In this document: piece after piece, positions 36,173 to 45,513 of the stretch
How the letters are laid out: every line of letters starts with the position of its first letter
How positions within the stretch are numbered: the stretch's first letter is position 1
DNA from: an uncultured Clostridia bacterium
Lineage (GTDB): Bacteria; Bacillota; Clostridia; Christensenellales; Borkfalkiaceae
Assembly: GCA_944368155.1 (NCBI GenBank)
Contig: CALVWW010000008.1
Location: forward strand, 1-54,352
Direction of reading: 5' to 3'
Length of the DNA: 54,352 bases
Notes under the pieces: generated by a model
Told to the model about the DNA's origin: nothing
The model's input: the letters and a program-made list of their open reading frames with translations, nothing else
The model's database searches: none
Program-made: the position numbers and the translations under genes

Positions 36173-37600
36173 TCATGCGATAATATTTTTAATTGCCGCC
36201 GGAATATTTTTTAATATGTCCCTATGGGTTACGCAGTATTCGGTGAGCTTGCCAGCGGCAAGCTCCGAAGCGGCGCCCAATACATATGCCGCGCACACAG
36301 CGCCCTCGAAAGCAGTAAGCCCGCGCGCAATAGTGCCGCACATGAAACCCGCGAGCATATCTCCGCTGCCCGCCTTTGCAAGCGCTGAACAACCGCGCGT
36401 GTTCAACGCCGTATGAATACCGTCGGATATAATTGTCCCCGCACCCTTTAATGCAATAGTTACGCCATATTCCCTCGCGAATTTTTCAGCGCTACCCACC
36501 GGGTCGGCGAGAATCTGTTGTGTATTCATGGCTGCAATGCGCGAAAATTCTTTGATGTGCGGAGTTAAAATGACCGAACATTTTTTATTCCTCAGTATTC
36601 CCACACCGTACCCGGCAAGGCTGTTTATGCCGTCGGCATCTATTATCAGAGTGCCTTCATACTCTTTCAAAAGCCGCTCGATATCGCTGTGAAGCGCCTG
36701 AGATGCACCGCAGCCCATGCCGATTGCAACAGCCTTTGAATTTAAATCGCATTGCGGTGAAAACACCGTCTGCGGGTAGCCCGAAGCAATCGCCGCGCGC
36801 ACCTCGTCGGGACAGACAGCTTTCACATAGCCGCAGCCGCTTACAAGCGCCGCCGAAACGGCGAGCGCAGCGGAACCGATATACTGCGGACTGCCGCACA
36901 TCATAGTTGCCGTGCCGAATGTACCCTTATGTGAATTGCGCGGGCGCTTGGGGAAAAACTTTTTTATATCATCATCTCCGTAAATGCAGGCATATTCTCC
37001 TTCGGGCAAAGTTATGCCGATATCACGCCTTACAACCTTGCCGCACAGGTCGAAGCCGTCGGAGAGGGCAAAACCGTACTTAAGTTCGCCTATCGCCACT
37101 GTTTTATCGGCGCGCACGCACACGCCGAGCGGCACGCCGCCGTCGCCTGACATCCCGCTCGGAATATCCGCGGCAACAACATATGCGCCGCTTGAATTTA
37201 TTTTGTTTATGACGTCGGCATACCCGCCCGAAACCGTGCGGCAGAGCCCCGTACCGAAAATGCAGTCGACAATTATATCGCCCTTGATTTCATCGGAAAA
37301 CCTGCCGCTGTATCTGGAACGTTCGCGCAGGCAATCGGGCGAGAGATTGCCGCCGCAGGCATACACCTTTACCCTGAAGCCGCGCCGAAGCAATTCCTGC
37401 GCGCACACATAGCCGTCGCCTCCGTTGTTTCCTGAGCCGCACACCACGAGCACTTCATCGCCGGCAGCAACTTCCGCCGCAACTTCTTCGGCTATCGCCG
37501 TGCCCGCGCGGCGCATAAGCTCTTTAGAAGAAACGCCGAGCGTATTGATTGTGTATTCGTCTGCCGCGCGCATCTGCGCAACTGAAAGAATTTTGTGCAT
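36173..37600 (-). CDS. nnrDE: Bifunctional NAD(P)H-hydrate epimerase/dehydratase
   Basis: The 475 residues repair hydrated NAD(P)H. The N-terminal YjeF-N epimerase (about 1-205) has VVCGSGNNGGDGYVCA and DCIFGTGL. The C-terminal ribokinase-like dehydratase (about 215-475) has SHKGTFGTATMMCGS, CGYVKAVCP and AGSGDMLAG. GGTGG precedes ATG 37600, which gives the usual MHKILSVAQMRAADEY start. In Bacillota it is commonly near acpS, alr and mazF; here mazF follows directly. Confidence 0.95.
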   Translation of the reverse strand: MHKILSVAQMRAADEYTINTLGVSSKELMRRAGTAIAEEVAAEVAAGDEVLVVCGSGNNGGDGYVCAQELLRRGFRVKVYACGGNLSPDCLRERSRYSGRFSDEIKGDIIVDCIFGTGLCRTVSGGYADVINKINSSGAYVVAADIPSGMSGDGGVPLGVCVRADKTVAIGELKYGFALSDGFDLCGKVVRRDIGITLPEGEYACIYGDDDIKKFFPKRPRNSHKGTFGTATMMCGSPQYIGSAALAVSAALVSGCGYVKAVCPDEVRAAIASGYPQTVFSPQCDLNSKAVAIGMGCGASQALHSDIERLLKEYEGTLIIDADGINSLAGYGVGILRNKKCSVILTPHIKEFSRIAAMNTQQILADPVGSAEKFAREYGVTIALKGAGTIISDGIHTALNTRGCSALAKAGSGDMLAGFMCGTIARGLTAFEGAVCAAYVLGAASELAAGKLTEYCVTHRDILKNIPAAIKNIIA

Positions 37601-37662
37601 ATTCCCACCTTTTGAGTCTATTTTGATGCGGCCGAAAAATGCGCGCCGCAAATTTAAGTTAT

Positions 37663-38343
37663 TTAAACCCTGAGCGAAACTTCCGCCGCGTTCACTGTAA
37701 AAATATCATCTCCGAGGCGGCAAATAAGTCCTCCTCCGTCCGATATATCGACGGCGACTACTTCTTTACAAGTTCCGCCGTAAAATAATCTGACGGGCTT
37801 ACCAAGCCAATTTATATAACTTTTATATTTACCTACGGAGTAGCTGCACTGTATATTATCAAAGAGAACTCTAAGCACCTCGTCAGGCTGAACTGTTCTG
37901 CCAAGCTGCGCGCGCATTGTCGTGGCAATGCCGCAAAGGTCGGGCGGCAGTTCATTGCTGACGTTTATCCCTATACCCACAATTGAACGCGATATATGCC
38001 CGCATGAAAGAGTATTTTCGATGAGCGTACCGCAAATTTTCAGTCCGCCTGCAAGCACGTCGTTGGGCCAGCGTATCACCGGTTCTATTCCGAAAGACTG
38101 CAGTGCCGCGCACACGGCCACGCTTGCGTTAACCATAATTTTAAACGCCTCTTGCGCGGGAAAATTCGTGTATTCGCGCTGAAAGGAGACATATAACCCA
38201 CCGCGCTCCGAAACGAAGCTTCTGCCCTTTGTGCCGCGGCCGCCTGTCTGCAACGCCGAAACCACGCACACGTCGCCGGACAGGCCTGCGCGCTTCAGAT
38301 AGTTATTCGTGCTGTCGCACTCGTCAAGACGGATAATCTTCAT
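37663..38343 (-). CDS. birA: Biotin-[acetyl-CoA carboxylase] ligase, catalytic form
   Basis: The 226-residue enzyme attaches biotin to carboxyl carrier proteins. DECDSTNNYLK, QTGGRGTKGRSF (biotinyl-AMP loop), RWPNDV and GIGINVSN are intact, and the C-terminal SH3-like domain follows. The N-terminal DNA-binding domain of bifunctional BirA is missing, so it should not repress biotin genes itself. GGAGGA lies six bases before ATG 38343, inside the end of recX, with which it overlaps by 20 bases. Confidence 0.93.
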   Translation of the reverse strand: MKIIRLDECDSTNNYLKRAGLSGDVCVVSALQTGGRGTKGRSFVSERGGLYVSFQREYTNFPAQEAFKIMVNASVAVCAALQSFGIEPVIRWPNDVLAGGLKICGTLIENTLSCGHISRSIVGIGINVSNELPPDLCGIATTMRAQLGRTVQPDEVLRVLFDNIQCSYSVGKYKSYINWLGKPVRLFYGGTCKEVVAVDISDGGGLICRLGDDIFTVNAAEVSLRV

Positions 38344-38947
38344 CCCCGTCCTCCGAAAGTTGCACCGCGCGGCGGGCGGTATCATAGTCATAGCCGCGGG
38401 CGGCAAGGTATTTTACAGTTTTGAACAGATTTTCTTTTGTGCGTTCTTTGCCGCGAAGATATTTTTGCGCAAGCTGTTTCGCCCCGTCGCCGTCCTCCTC
38501 CATTTCCGAAAGAGCACGCTCTATGGCGCCTTTATCTGCACCGCGGCGCAAAAGGTCGGCCTCAATAAGGCGCTTGCCGCGCCCGCTTACCCCGCCAATA
38601 TATGCCTTGCAATATGCGTAGTCGTCCAAAAATCCATAGTAGCGCATGCGCTCGAGCACATATTCGCATACCGCGTCGGTGTAACCTTTTTTATTCAAAA
38701 AATCTTTTATCTGCTTTTCGGTTTTCATACTCGCGGAGATATGTGTGAGCGCCTTGTCGAGCGCGGCGCTCTTCTCCGTCTCGAGCTGAATTTCGTCCAA
38801 AAAGCTCTTCTCGACGTGCATGCCGGCCTTAAGGCGGTGTTTTATCGCAGCCTCAAGCGTCAGTCCGCAATAAAATCTGCCGTCGATGAATATGCTGCAC
38901 CTGTTTTTATCGTGCTTCTGCGGCTCGATTGACGTTATTTCGGACAC
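38324..38947 (-). CDS. recX: Regulatory protein RecX
   Basis: The 207-residue protein is built of three-helix repeats (ALTHISASMKTEKQIKDFLNKKG in two repeats, MRYYGFLDDYAYCKAYI, KTVKYLAARGYDYDTARRAV). RecX inhibits RecA filaments. The chosen start is GTG 38947, with AAGGAG five bases upstream; 27 additional open codons lack a ribosome site. It heads the minus-strand run recX-birA-nnrDE-mazF. Confidence 0.88.
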   Translation of the reverse strand: MSEITSIEPQKHDKNRCSIFIDGRFYCGLTLEAAIKHRLKAGMHVEKSFLDEIQLETEKSAALDKALTHISASMKTEKQIKDFLNKKGYTDAVCEYVLERMRYYGFLDDYAYCKAYIGGVSGRGKRLIEADLLRRGADKGAIERALSEMEEDGDGAKQLAQKYLRGKERTKENLFKTVKYLAARGYDYDTARRAVQLSEDGDEDYPS

Positions 38948-39009
38948 CTCAACTCCTTCAGCGCCATTCTTTACGGACGACGCCAACAGCTCTGAATATT
39001 TATACAAGC

Positions 39010-39039
39010 ATTTTAACACAACGCACAAAATTTTGTCAA
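39010..39039 (-). promoter_or_regulatory. Sigma-A promoter of recX
   Basis: TTGACA (39034-39039) and TAAAAT (39010-39015) on the minus strand, 18-base spacer. Confidence 0.75.
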
Positions 39040-39046
39040 TCGGCGT

Positions 39047-39075
39047 TTGACATTGCCGAAGTGCGGTTGTATAAT
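39047..39075 (+). promoter_or_regulatory. Sigma-A promoter of ilvE
   Basis: TTGACA, 17 bases, TATAAT: a consensus promoter back to back with that of recX. Confidence 0.88.
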
Positions 39076-39115
39076 TATGTGTAATAAAATTTTGTTAATT
39101 TGCGAGGTGCTTAAA

Positions 39116-40138
39116 ATGAGCGCAAATCTTGACTGGGGAAATTTAAGCTTCGGCTATATAAAAACACCCTATCGCTATGTGAGCGAATACAAAGACGGCA
39201 AGTGGGACGAAGGCAATCTTACCCAAGACGATAAGGTTGTTATCTCCGAATGTGCGGGCGTGTTGCAGTATGCACAGACCTGTTTCGAAGGTCTCAAGGC
39301 ATATACGACGGCCGACGGAAGAATAGTTACTTTCCGCCCCGACCTCAACGCTGAGAGAATGGAATCATCCGCCGCAAGACTGGAGATGCCTGTATTCCCC
39401 AAGGAAAGATTTTTAGAGGCTGTGGATAAAGTTGTTGCCGCAAACCGCGACTATGTTCCGCCCTACGGCAGCGGCGCGACCCTCTATATCAGGCCGTATA
39501 TGTTCGGTTCTTCTGAAGTTATAGGAGTGAAACCCGCAAAGGACTATCAGTTCAGAATGTTTGTAACGCCTGTGGGACCCTACTTTAAAGAAGGTGTAAA
39601 ACCCATAGTCATCCGTGTTTCCGACTTTGACAGAGCGGCACCCCGCGGCACGGGCCATATAAAGGCCGGCCTCAACTATGCAATGAGCCTGCACGCCATA
39701 GTTGACGCGCACAACAACGGATTTGAAGAGAATATGTACCTCGACCCCGGCACGAGAACTTACGTTGAGGAGACGGGCGGAGCAAACTTTATTTTCATAA
39801 CCAAAGACGGCACGGTCGTCACCCCCCTCTCCGATTCCATTCTGCCTTCGATAACAAGGCGTTCGCTCTGCTATGTCGCCGAGCACTACTTAGGACTGAA
39901 AGTCGAACACAGGCCGGTGAAATTTGAAGAAGTGAAAAACTTTGCCGAGTGCGGTCTGTGCGGCACTGCGGCCGTAATTTCGCCCGTTGGAAAGATTTTC
40001 GACCACGGCAAAGAGATAGACATTCCCTCCGGCATGGAGAAGATGGGCCCTGTGACCCAGAAGCTTTACGACACTTTGACCGGCATACAGATGGGCAAGA
40101 TAGACGCGCCCGAGGGCTGGATAAGGGAGATAAAATAA
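39116..40138 (+). CDS. ilvE: Branched-chain amino acid aminotransferase
   Basis: A 340-residue fold-type IV PLP enzyme for valine, leucine and isoleucine. The PLP lysine is Lys183 in GHIKAGLNYA. QTCFEGLKAY, LYIRPYMFG and EETGGANFIFI are typical of the longer BCAT-II type shared with eukaryotes. GAGG precedes ATG 39116. It stands alone with a promoter and a downstream hairpin. Confidence 0.96.
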   Translation: MSANLDWGNLSFGYIKTPYRYVSEYKDGKWDEGNLTQDDKVVISECAGVLQYAQTCFEGLKAYTTADGRIVTFRPDLNAERMESSAARLEMPVFPKERFLEAVDKVVAANRDYVPPYGSGATLYIRPYMFGSSEVIGVKPAKDYQFRMFVTPVGPYFKEGVKPIVIRVSDFDRAAPRGTGHIKAGLNYAMSLHAIVDAHNNGFEENMYLDPGTRTYVEETGGANFIFITKDGTVVTPLSDSILPSITRRSLCYVAEHYLGLKVEHRPVKFEEVKNFAECGLCGTAAVISPVGKIFDHGKEIDIPSGMEKMGPVTQKLYDTLTGIQMGKIDAPEGWIREIK

Positions 40139-40169
40139 TTATTGCATCATTCTACTTGAAATATTTGCA

Positions 40170-40197
40170 GGCGCGGCAACCTTTAAGTTGCCGCGCC
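40170..40197 (+). terminator. Hairpin after ilvE
   Basis: GGCGCGGCAAC and its complement around CTTTAA, followed by ATTTAAAT. The U-tract is poor, so termination may be partial. Confidence 0.55.
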
Positions 40198-40215
40198 ATT
40201 TAAATAGGGGGAACA

Positions 40216-40751
40216 ATGGAATACTTTTTGCAGAGCCGTTGGCGCCTTGAGGGCAAAAAACTTGTATATTATGGTATGCGCCGCGGAGAAAATCTCAATA
40301 AAAATGATATAAAGCTGAACTCACGGCAGGCGGCTGTCGTGAAGAAATTAACAATAAAACTTGATAAAAAGCAGTTAAAATCGGTAATAAAACTTGTAAA
40401 TAACGGAATCATTGTCGATGAGCCGCCAAGAAAAATCCCCGGCTCGCTGAATGAGGCGCAATTTTGCAAGAGGTGCCCGGCAAACAACTTTATGATTCCG
40501 GGACTGGAGTTCGATGACGACGGGCTGTGCCCCATATGCGCTGCAGAGGAGCAGACAAAAAATTTAAATAGTGTGGTGCCGATAATAGACGAAATTCCGC
40601 GGGCAAAACATTCGCGTTTTGACATTGTAGTATTTTATACCGGGGGCAAGGACTCCACCTACCTTTTATATTACCTTTCAAAGGTGAAAAAACTGAGGGT
40701 TCTGGCGCTCACATGGTTGCTACCGTTTGCCTCTTGGAGTATCTTAAATGA
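40216..40751 (+). pseudogene. PP-loop ATP pyrophosphatase, internally deleted
   Basis: The frame reads a plausible N-terminal domain with a four-cysteine cluster (FCKRCPANNF, CPICAAEE), then FYTGGKDSTYLLYYL, the PP-loop of N-type ATP pyrophosphatases. About ten residues later family similarity stops and the frame runs out of phase into the next gene. In another frame the segment VATVCLLEYLK ends in TGA inside ATGA, the overlap expected for the true C-terminus. The middle and most of the catalytic domain therefore look deleted. Substrate unknown. Confidence 0.65.
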
Positions 40752-41442
40752 ACGCCGTGCTTTACTTTTCGGGCACGGGCGCAAGCAGGAAGGTCGCCGA
40801 AGATATGGCTGAAAGTCTGGGCTGGGAATGCCTTGATATCGTTGAATTATCTCGCGGCGGCGCGCCGCTTGAATTTGGAACGGCCGTTGTAGTTTTTCCC
40901 GTTTACAGCCAGGGCGCGCCGAGTTTTTTAAAGCCGATATTTAAACAATTGACCGCGGAATATACCGCAATTATTGCAACTTACGGCAGAATGGGCGCGG
41001 GCAATGCCGTATACGAGGCGGCACAGCTTTTAAATGCAAAGGTGTGTGCGGCGGCTTACATACCCGCAAGGCACAGTTATATTGAGAATGACGATTTTGC
41101 CGCGCCAGACATTCCCGGGGATATAATTTCCGCCATTTTGCATCCTCATGTTATTACAATACCAAAGCGCAGAAAAACTCCGTTCGCAGGGCTTTTACCG
41201 AACTTAAGAGGCCGCTTTACCGTCAAGATAAAGCGCGGCAAAAACTGCAATAGTTGCGGCCATATGCGGGGGTGTTTGTCCGGCGGGAGCTATAAAAAAA
41301 CGGAAAGATTAGCAACAAATGCGTGCGCTGTTTAAAGTGCGTGCGTTCATGTCCGAACAGTGCGCTTGAAGTTAGATATTCACGCATTTTAAAGAGGTAT
41401 TTAAAGAAGAAACCGACGGAAGAAATTATAATATACACATAA
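40748..41442 (+). pseudogene. Flavodoxin plus two 4Fe-4S clusters (EFR1-type), frameshifted
   Basis: The flavodoxin domain is intact (YFSGTGASRKVAEDMAES, PVYSQGAPSFLKP, TYGRMGAGNA), residues 1 to about 160. The ferredoxin tail is broken by two +1 shifts. After CNSCG an extra base near 41263 hides CGGVCPAGAI. An extra A in the A7 run at 41294-41300 hides KCVRCLKCVRSCPNSAL. Corrected, the tail holds two CxxCxxCxxxCP clusters and ends at TAA 41440-41442. As written, translation stops early at 41335. Confidence 0.75.
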
Positions 41443-41463
41443 AAAGAAAGGGAAGTTAATTTT

Positions 41464-41875
41464 ATGGGACTATTTGATTTTTTAAAGAAAAAGAGAGTTA
41501 AACTTACAGAAAAACAACTCAAATGGAATAAAATGTGGGAACTGTGGACAGAGGGGCAGGTAGATTCGCCTTATGCGGAGCTTATGACCTATCAGAGTGA
41601 AGTTAACAACGGCGGACATTTGCAATATTTCGACAATGTTTCAAGTACAAGCGATTTACAGAGAGATGTCAACACTGAAAACTGTTTTGCCGCCTGAGCT
41701 AAGAGAAACGCTTATAAAGGCCTATGAGGCATACCTGGCTTCAGAGGAAAATGATAATTATGATGAAAAAACGGAAGAGATTTTAGAGCAGTGCGATAAT
41801 ACGTTTTATGAAAATGAAGAAGAGATAAATCGCATTTTGGAAGAGTACGCCGCTAAAATAGAACTTCAGAAATAA
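41464..41875 (+). pseudogene. DUF4375-like protein, frameshifted
   Basis: The first frame gives MGLFDFLKKKRVKLTEKQ and the NNGGHLQYFDN motif characteristic of DUF4375. It then slips near 41660; the second frame continues TVLPPELRETLIKAYEAYLA and a Glu-rich end to 41875. A one-base shift explains both halves. AGGGAAG precedes the ATG. DUF4375 proteins are of unknown function. Confidence 0.65.
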
Positions 41876-41877
41876 AG

Positions 41878-41908
41878 AAAAGACTAACGAAACCTTCGTT
41901 AGTCTTTT
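41878..41908. terminator. Terminator between convergent broken genes
   Basis: AAAAGACTAACGAA, loop ACC, complement; U-tracts in both directions. Confidence 0.85.
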
Positions 41909-41983
41909 ATATTATTTAGAATCTCTATGAAAAGTGCGCGAAATTATACCGCATTTTTAAATTGCCCTGCATATATGCCGCAA

Positions 41984-42498
41984 TTACTTAGTTGCATCAA
42001 GAATTATGCCCTCATCTTTGAGCCATTTTTTAAAAGCTTTTGGCGACCTGAACACAAGCGCAGACTTTGCATTTGCAGCAAACTTTTTGAACTTGTTTCT
42101 ACGCTTGCGTATGCGGCCTTCATGCAGAATCCACCACGCAAATTCAAAGTCGAACTTTTCGCCGCAAGGAAGGTCCGCGGCCTGCCCTTATACCTTTTAT
42201 AGCGCGACAGGCAATTTTTAAAGCAATAAAAGCGGTTGAACAGCAAAAGTATAAATACGTCGCATTCAGAAAACCGCTCAGGGCTTACCGCAGTATAGTT
42301 GCCGTCAATCACCCAGCTCTCGTTTTCAGAAAGGAACTTATTTACTATCTCCGTTTTTTCCTCATAGCTCCTGTACTGCCAGTCGCCGTACCAATTGACG
42401 TTGTCCATATGGAGCACGGGAATATTATATTTTTCGCCGAGCGCTCTGGCGAGCGTAGATTTGCCGCTGCCCGAATAGCCGCATATCTGAATTTTCAT
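41984..42498 (-). pseudogene. P-loop nucleoside/adenylate-kinase-like protein, frameshifted
   Basis: ATG 42498 gives KIQICGYSGSGKSTLARALGE (Walker A inside), LHMDNVNWYGDW and SWVIDGNY, as in the topology-modulation/FlaR adenylate-kinase-like family. Near 42175, after KGRPRT, one base is missing. The next frame continues EKFDFEFAWWILHEGR, RSPKAFKKWL and ends at TAA 41984-41986. The uncorrected frame ends at 42004 with an unrelated tail. Function of the family is unproven. Confidence 0.75.
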
Positions 42499-42593
42499 AG
42501 TCCCTGCCAATTTCTCTTCAAATACCGCGAAAAATGCGGCAAACCGCGTTGCAAATTTGAATTGCCCCCGTAATATGCGGCAATGAACGGCTT

Positions 42594-43220
42594 TTACAGC
42601 TTGAAGCCGCATTCAAATTCGCGCAGTTTTTCTATCTTTATCCTTCCGTTCAACCTATCAAAAACAGCGGCGTTAAAGCTTCCCGCAAGCTCCTTTTTTA
42701 CGGCGACGGTGAAGGTGACTTCTGCAGAATATTCTATATTCTTCACCTCGCAGTCGTTCTGCGAAAAATAGCGATTTAAAATATCAACGCTGCCGTAGTC
42801 AACTGTGTACGCGCTCTCTTCACACTGAAGATACTCAAGTTTCTCCGCGCCGTCGAGATTTTCAGCCGCACACCCCGAATAGGCGCGCACCAATCCGCCC
42901 GCACCCAGCTTTATGCCGCCGAAATAACGCGTTACCACCACCGCCGTGCAGAAGAGCCTTTTATTTTTTATAACGTCCAAAATGGGCATTCCCGCCGTGC
43001 CGCCGGGCTCGCCGTCGTCGGAAAAGCGGGGCGCATTGCCCGTTGAATCGGCTATATATGCGTAGCAATTGTGCGTAGCGTCTTTGAACTTGCCGGAAAT
43101 TCGGGCAATAAATGCGCGCGCCTGTTCTTCGCCCTCAACGTGGCATGAAGTTGTGATAAAGCGGGAGCGCTCTATCACCTTTTCGCTGGTATGCTCTCCG
43201 CCTACCGACAGATATCCCAT
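42594..43220 (-). CDS. yigZ: YigZ/IMPACT-family protein
   Basis: The 208-residue protein has the UPF0029 N-terminal domain (ERSRFITTSCHVEGEEQ, ATHNCYAYI, FSDDGEPGGTAGMPIL, VTRYFGGIKLGAGGLVRAY), with the highly conserved GEPxGTAG and GGIKLGAGGL motifs, and a smaller C-terminal domain. It is linked to translation in eukaryotic homologues; bacterial function is uncertain. The start touches the stop of tyrS, so the two are co-transcribed. Confidence 0.93.
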   Translation of the reverse strand: MGYLSVGGEHTSEKVIERSRFITTSCHVEGEEQARAFIARISGKFKDATHNCYAYIADSTGNAPRFSDDGEPGGTAGMPILDVIKNKRLFCTAVVVTRYFGGIKLGAGGLVRAYSGCAAENLDGAEKLEYLQCEESAYTVDYGSVDILNRYFSQNDCEVKNIEYSAEVTFTVAVKKELAGSFNAAVFDRLNGRIKIEKLREFECGFKL

Positions 43221-44405
43221 TTACTTCAAAATTACCTTTATGTGCTGTTTTTTACCCTTGTGAATGACATCGCCGCTGTTTACCGGCGCATTTATGTCGG
43301 TTACTTTATTGTCGCCTATAGACACGCCGCCCTGCTGAATGAGTCTCCTCGCCTCGCCGTTGGAAGAGCACAGCTTTGCCGCAACGAGCACGGGAATTAT
43401 TGTGGGCGTTTCAACGGATATCTCCACTTCGGGCAGTTCACCGCCGCCGCCGAAAGCGGCTTTCGCCTGTGCCATGGCCTTTTGCGCCTTTTCCTCGCCG
43501 TGAACGAGTTTGGTTAGCTCAAAGGCAAGAATCTCCTTCTTTTCATTTATGCGGCTTGCGTCCCACGCCTCCATCTCGGCAATCTTATCGAGGGGGATGA
43601 ACGTGAGCATCTTTATGCATTTCATGACGTCGGCGTCGTCAACGTTGCGCCAGTACTGGTAAAACTCATACGGAGTAGTTTTATTCTCGTCGAGCCATAC
43701 GGCGCCCTTTGCCGTTTTACCCATCTTTTTGCCTTCATTGTTGAGCAGCAAGGTTATTGTCATGGCATAGGCGTCTTTACCGCTCTTCTTTCTTATGAGC
43801 TCGGTGCCGGCAAGCATGTTGCTCCACTGGTCGTCGCCGCCGAACTGCATATTGCAGCCGTAATGCTCATTCAGATACCAGAAGTCGTACGCCTGCATTA
43901 TCATGTAATTGAATTCAAGGAAAGACAGGCCCTTTTCCATGCGCTGTTTATAGCACTCGGCGCGCAGCATGTTGTTTACGGTAAAGCACGCCCCCACCTC
44001 GCGCAGAAGGTCGACATAGTTAAGTTTTAACAGCCAGTCGGCATTGTTTACCATTATGGCCTTGCCCTCGCCGAATTCGATGAAGCGTTCCATCTGCTTT
44101 TTGAAGCACTCGCAATTGTGGTTTATCACCTCGTCGGTCATCATGGTGCGCATATCGGTGCGGCCGGAGGGGTCGCCGATATGACCCGTACCGCCGCCAA
44201 CAAGCACAACAGGTTTGTTGCCGGCCATCTGCAGCCTCTTCATAAGGCAGAGTGCCATGAAGTGACCGACATGCAGACTGTCGGCAGTGGGGTCGAAGCC
44301 TATATAAAAGCGTGCGCCGCCGCCGTTTATGAGCTCGCGTATCTCCTCTTCGTCGGTAACCTGCGCGATAAGTCCGCGTTCTTTAAGTTCTTCATAGATT
44401 CCCAT
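43221..44405 (-). CDS. tyrS: Tyrosyl-tRNA synthetase
   Basis: The 394-residue class I enzyme has the HIGH signature as HVGH (45-48), GDPSGRTDMR, QAYDFW, QFGGDDQWSN and the KMSKS equivalent KMGKT. The C-terminal S4 domain (LCSSNGEARRLIQQGGV) binds tRNA. The extended loop and KMGKT place it with the TyrRS-Z/TyrZ-like type common in Clostridia. No T-box leader is present; a plain promoter lies upstream. Confidence 0.96.
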   Translation of the reverse strand: MGIYEELKERGLIAQVTDEEEIRELINGGGARFYIGFDPTADSLHVGHFMALCLMKRLQMAGNKPVVLVGGGTGHIGDPSGRTDMRTMMTDEVINHNCECFKKQMERFIEFGEGKAIMVNNADWLLKLNYVDLLREVGACFTVNNMLRAECYKQRMEKGLSFLEFNYMIMQAYDFWYLNEHYGCNMQFGGDDQWSNMLAGTELIRKKSGKDAYAMTITLLLNNEGKKMGKTAKGAVWLDENKTTPYEFYQYWRNVDDADVMKCIKMLTFIPLDKIAEMEAWDASRINEKKEILAFELTKLVHGEEKAQKAMAQAKAAFGGGGELPEVEISVETPTIIPVLVAAKLCSSNGEARRLIQQGGVSIGDNKVTDINAPVNSGDVIHKGKKQHIKVILK

Positions 44406-44437
44406 AAAATTTTTCCTACCTTAAAAATTACTCTATT

Positions 44438-44466
44438 ATTTTAACATCTGCATTAAAAAAATGCAA
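44438..44466 (-). promoter_or_regulatory. Sigma-A promoter of tyrS-yigZ
   Basis: TTGCAT (44461-44466) and TAAAAT (44438-44443) on the minus strand, 17 bases apart, about 30 bases from the ATG. Confidence 0.7.
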
Positions 44467-44472
44467 TAAAAA

Positions 44473-44498
44473 AGCGGCTCACCCGCAGGCAAACCGCT
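44473..44498 (-). terminator. Terminator between sigK and tyrS
   Basis: AGCGG/CCGCT with an inner paired segment, followed on the minus strand by TTTTTTATT. Placed before the tyrS promoter, it ends the sigK transcript. Confidence 0.65.
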
Positions 44499-44646
44499 AT
44501 AAAACACTTTTAAAGCGCAAAACTTTCCCACGGCAAAATATCGCATTAACAAAGGCGGTAATACGAGTAGCCGAAGAATATTGCATTTTCATAAAATTTA
44601 CGCTTCATAGTTAGAGTATAACATGATTGAAATTGATGTGTCAAGG

Positions 44647-45351
44647 TCAATCGGTGAAAAAATCTTCCTTATTGAGTTTTTTGCGCGCCTTTTCAATGGC
44701 GCGCTTTTCAATGCGCGAGATGTAGGAGCGCGATATTCCGAGCTTTTTCGCCACCTCGCGCTGAGGCTCTGGATAGTCGTCCAGCAGTCCGTAACGCATA
44801 CAGATTATGGCAAACTCGCGCTCGGTGAGTATGCCGCTTAAAAGCTTTACAAACTTTTCGCGCTGGATAGACTTTTCAACCTGAGCGAAAACACTCTCCT
44901 CCTTTTCGGACAAGAGGTCAATTAAAGTAAGCTCGTTGCCGTCCTTATCCACGCCGACGGGCTCGGACAGAGAGAGATTGTTCTTATGTTTTTTGCCCGT
45001 GCGTATGAGCATTAAAATTTCGTTCTCTATACAGCGGGCGGTATAGGTAGCAAGCTGGGTACCCTTGCCCTCCTTATAGGTGTTTATTGCCTTGATGAGC
45101 CCTATCGAACCTACGGAAATCAAATCGTCCGCCTCGGCCGCGCCGCTGTATTTTTTTGCGATATGGGCGACCAGACGCATATTATGCTTTATGAGAATGT
45201 TTTTTGCCTCGTTATCGCCGGCGCGGGCAGCCTCGAGATACTTTTTCTCTTCCTCTGCCGAGAGAGGCTTTGGGAATGAGCCTTTGCCCTGAACAAGGCC
45301 TGTAAATAGAAAAATTTTACCGAAAATGAGGCTTAAAAAATCAAAAAACAT
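44647..45351 (-). CDS. sigK: Sporulation sigma factor K (pro-sigma-K)
   Basis: The 234-residue sigma-70 factor starts at ATG 45351 after GGGAGGGAA. The first about 25 residues (FFDFLSLIFGKIFLFTGLV) are a hydrophobic pro-sequence, removed on activation in known pro-sigma-K. FPKPLSAEEEKKYLEAARAG starts the mature part. Region 2 (ADDLISVGSIGLIKAI, TYTARCIENEILM) and region 4 (REVAKKLGISRSYISRIEKRA) are complete, so there is no skin-type interruption. It implies mother-cell sporulation control. No clear sigma-A promoter was found upstream. Confidence 0.92.
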   Translation of the reverse strand: MFFDFLSLIFGKIFLFTGLVQGKGSFPKPLSAEEEKKYLEAARAGDNEAKNILIKHNMRLVAHIAKKYSGAAEADDLISVGSIGLIKAINTYKEGKGTQLATYTARCIENEILMLIRTGKKHKNNLSLSEPVGVDKDGNELTLIDLLSEKEESVFAQVEKSIQREKFVKLLSGILTEREFAIICMRYGLLDDYPEPQREVAKKLGISRSYISRIEKRAIEKARKKLNKEDFFTD

Positions 45352-45513
45352 AAGTTCCCTCCCAGATACTGCGAGGGAATAAAACGAACCCGCCTTTAAA
45401 TGCGTCTTTTGCATGCCTTGTCGCTCTTCCTCATTGCAATACCGCAGAGAGTATTACTGCTTCGTCATCGCGCCAATTCGCCGCAAAATACACTATTTAA
45501 AGGTGCTACGCAA

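Noticed and set aside
44406-44646. T-box leader expected before tyrS
   Set aside because: No TGGNACCGCG-type box or specifier arm; only a terminator and a plain promoter are present.
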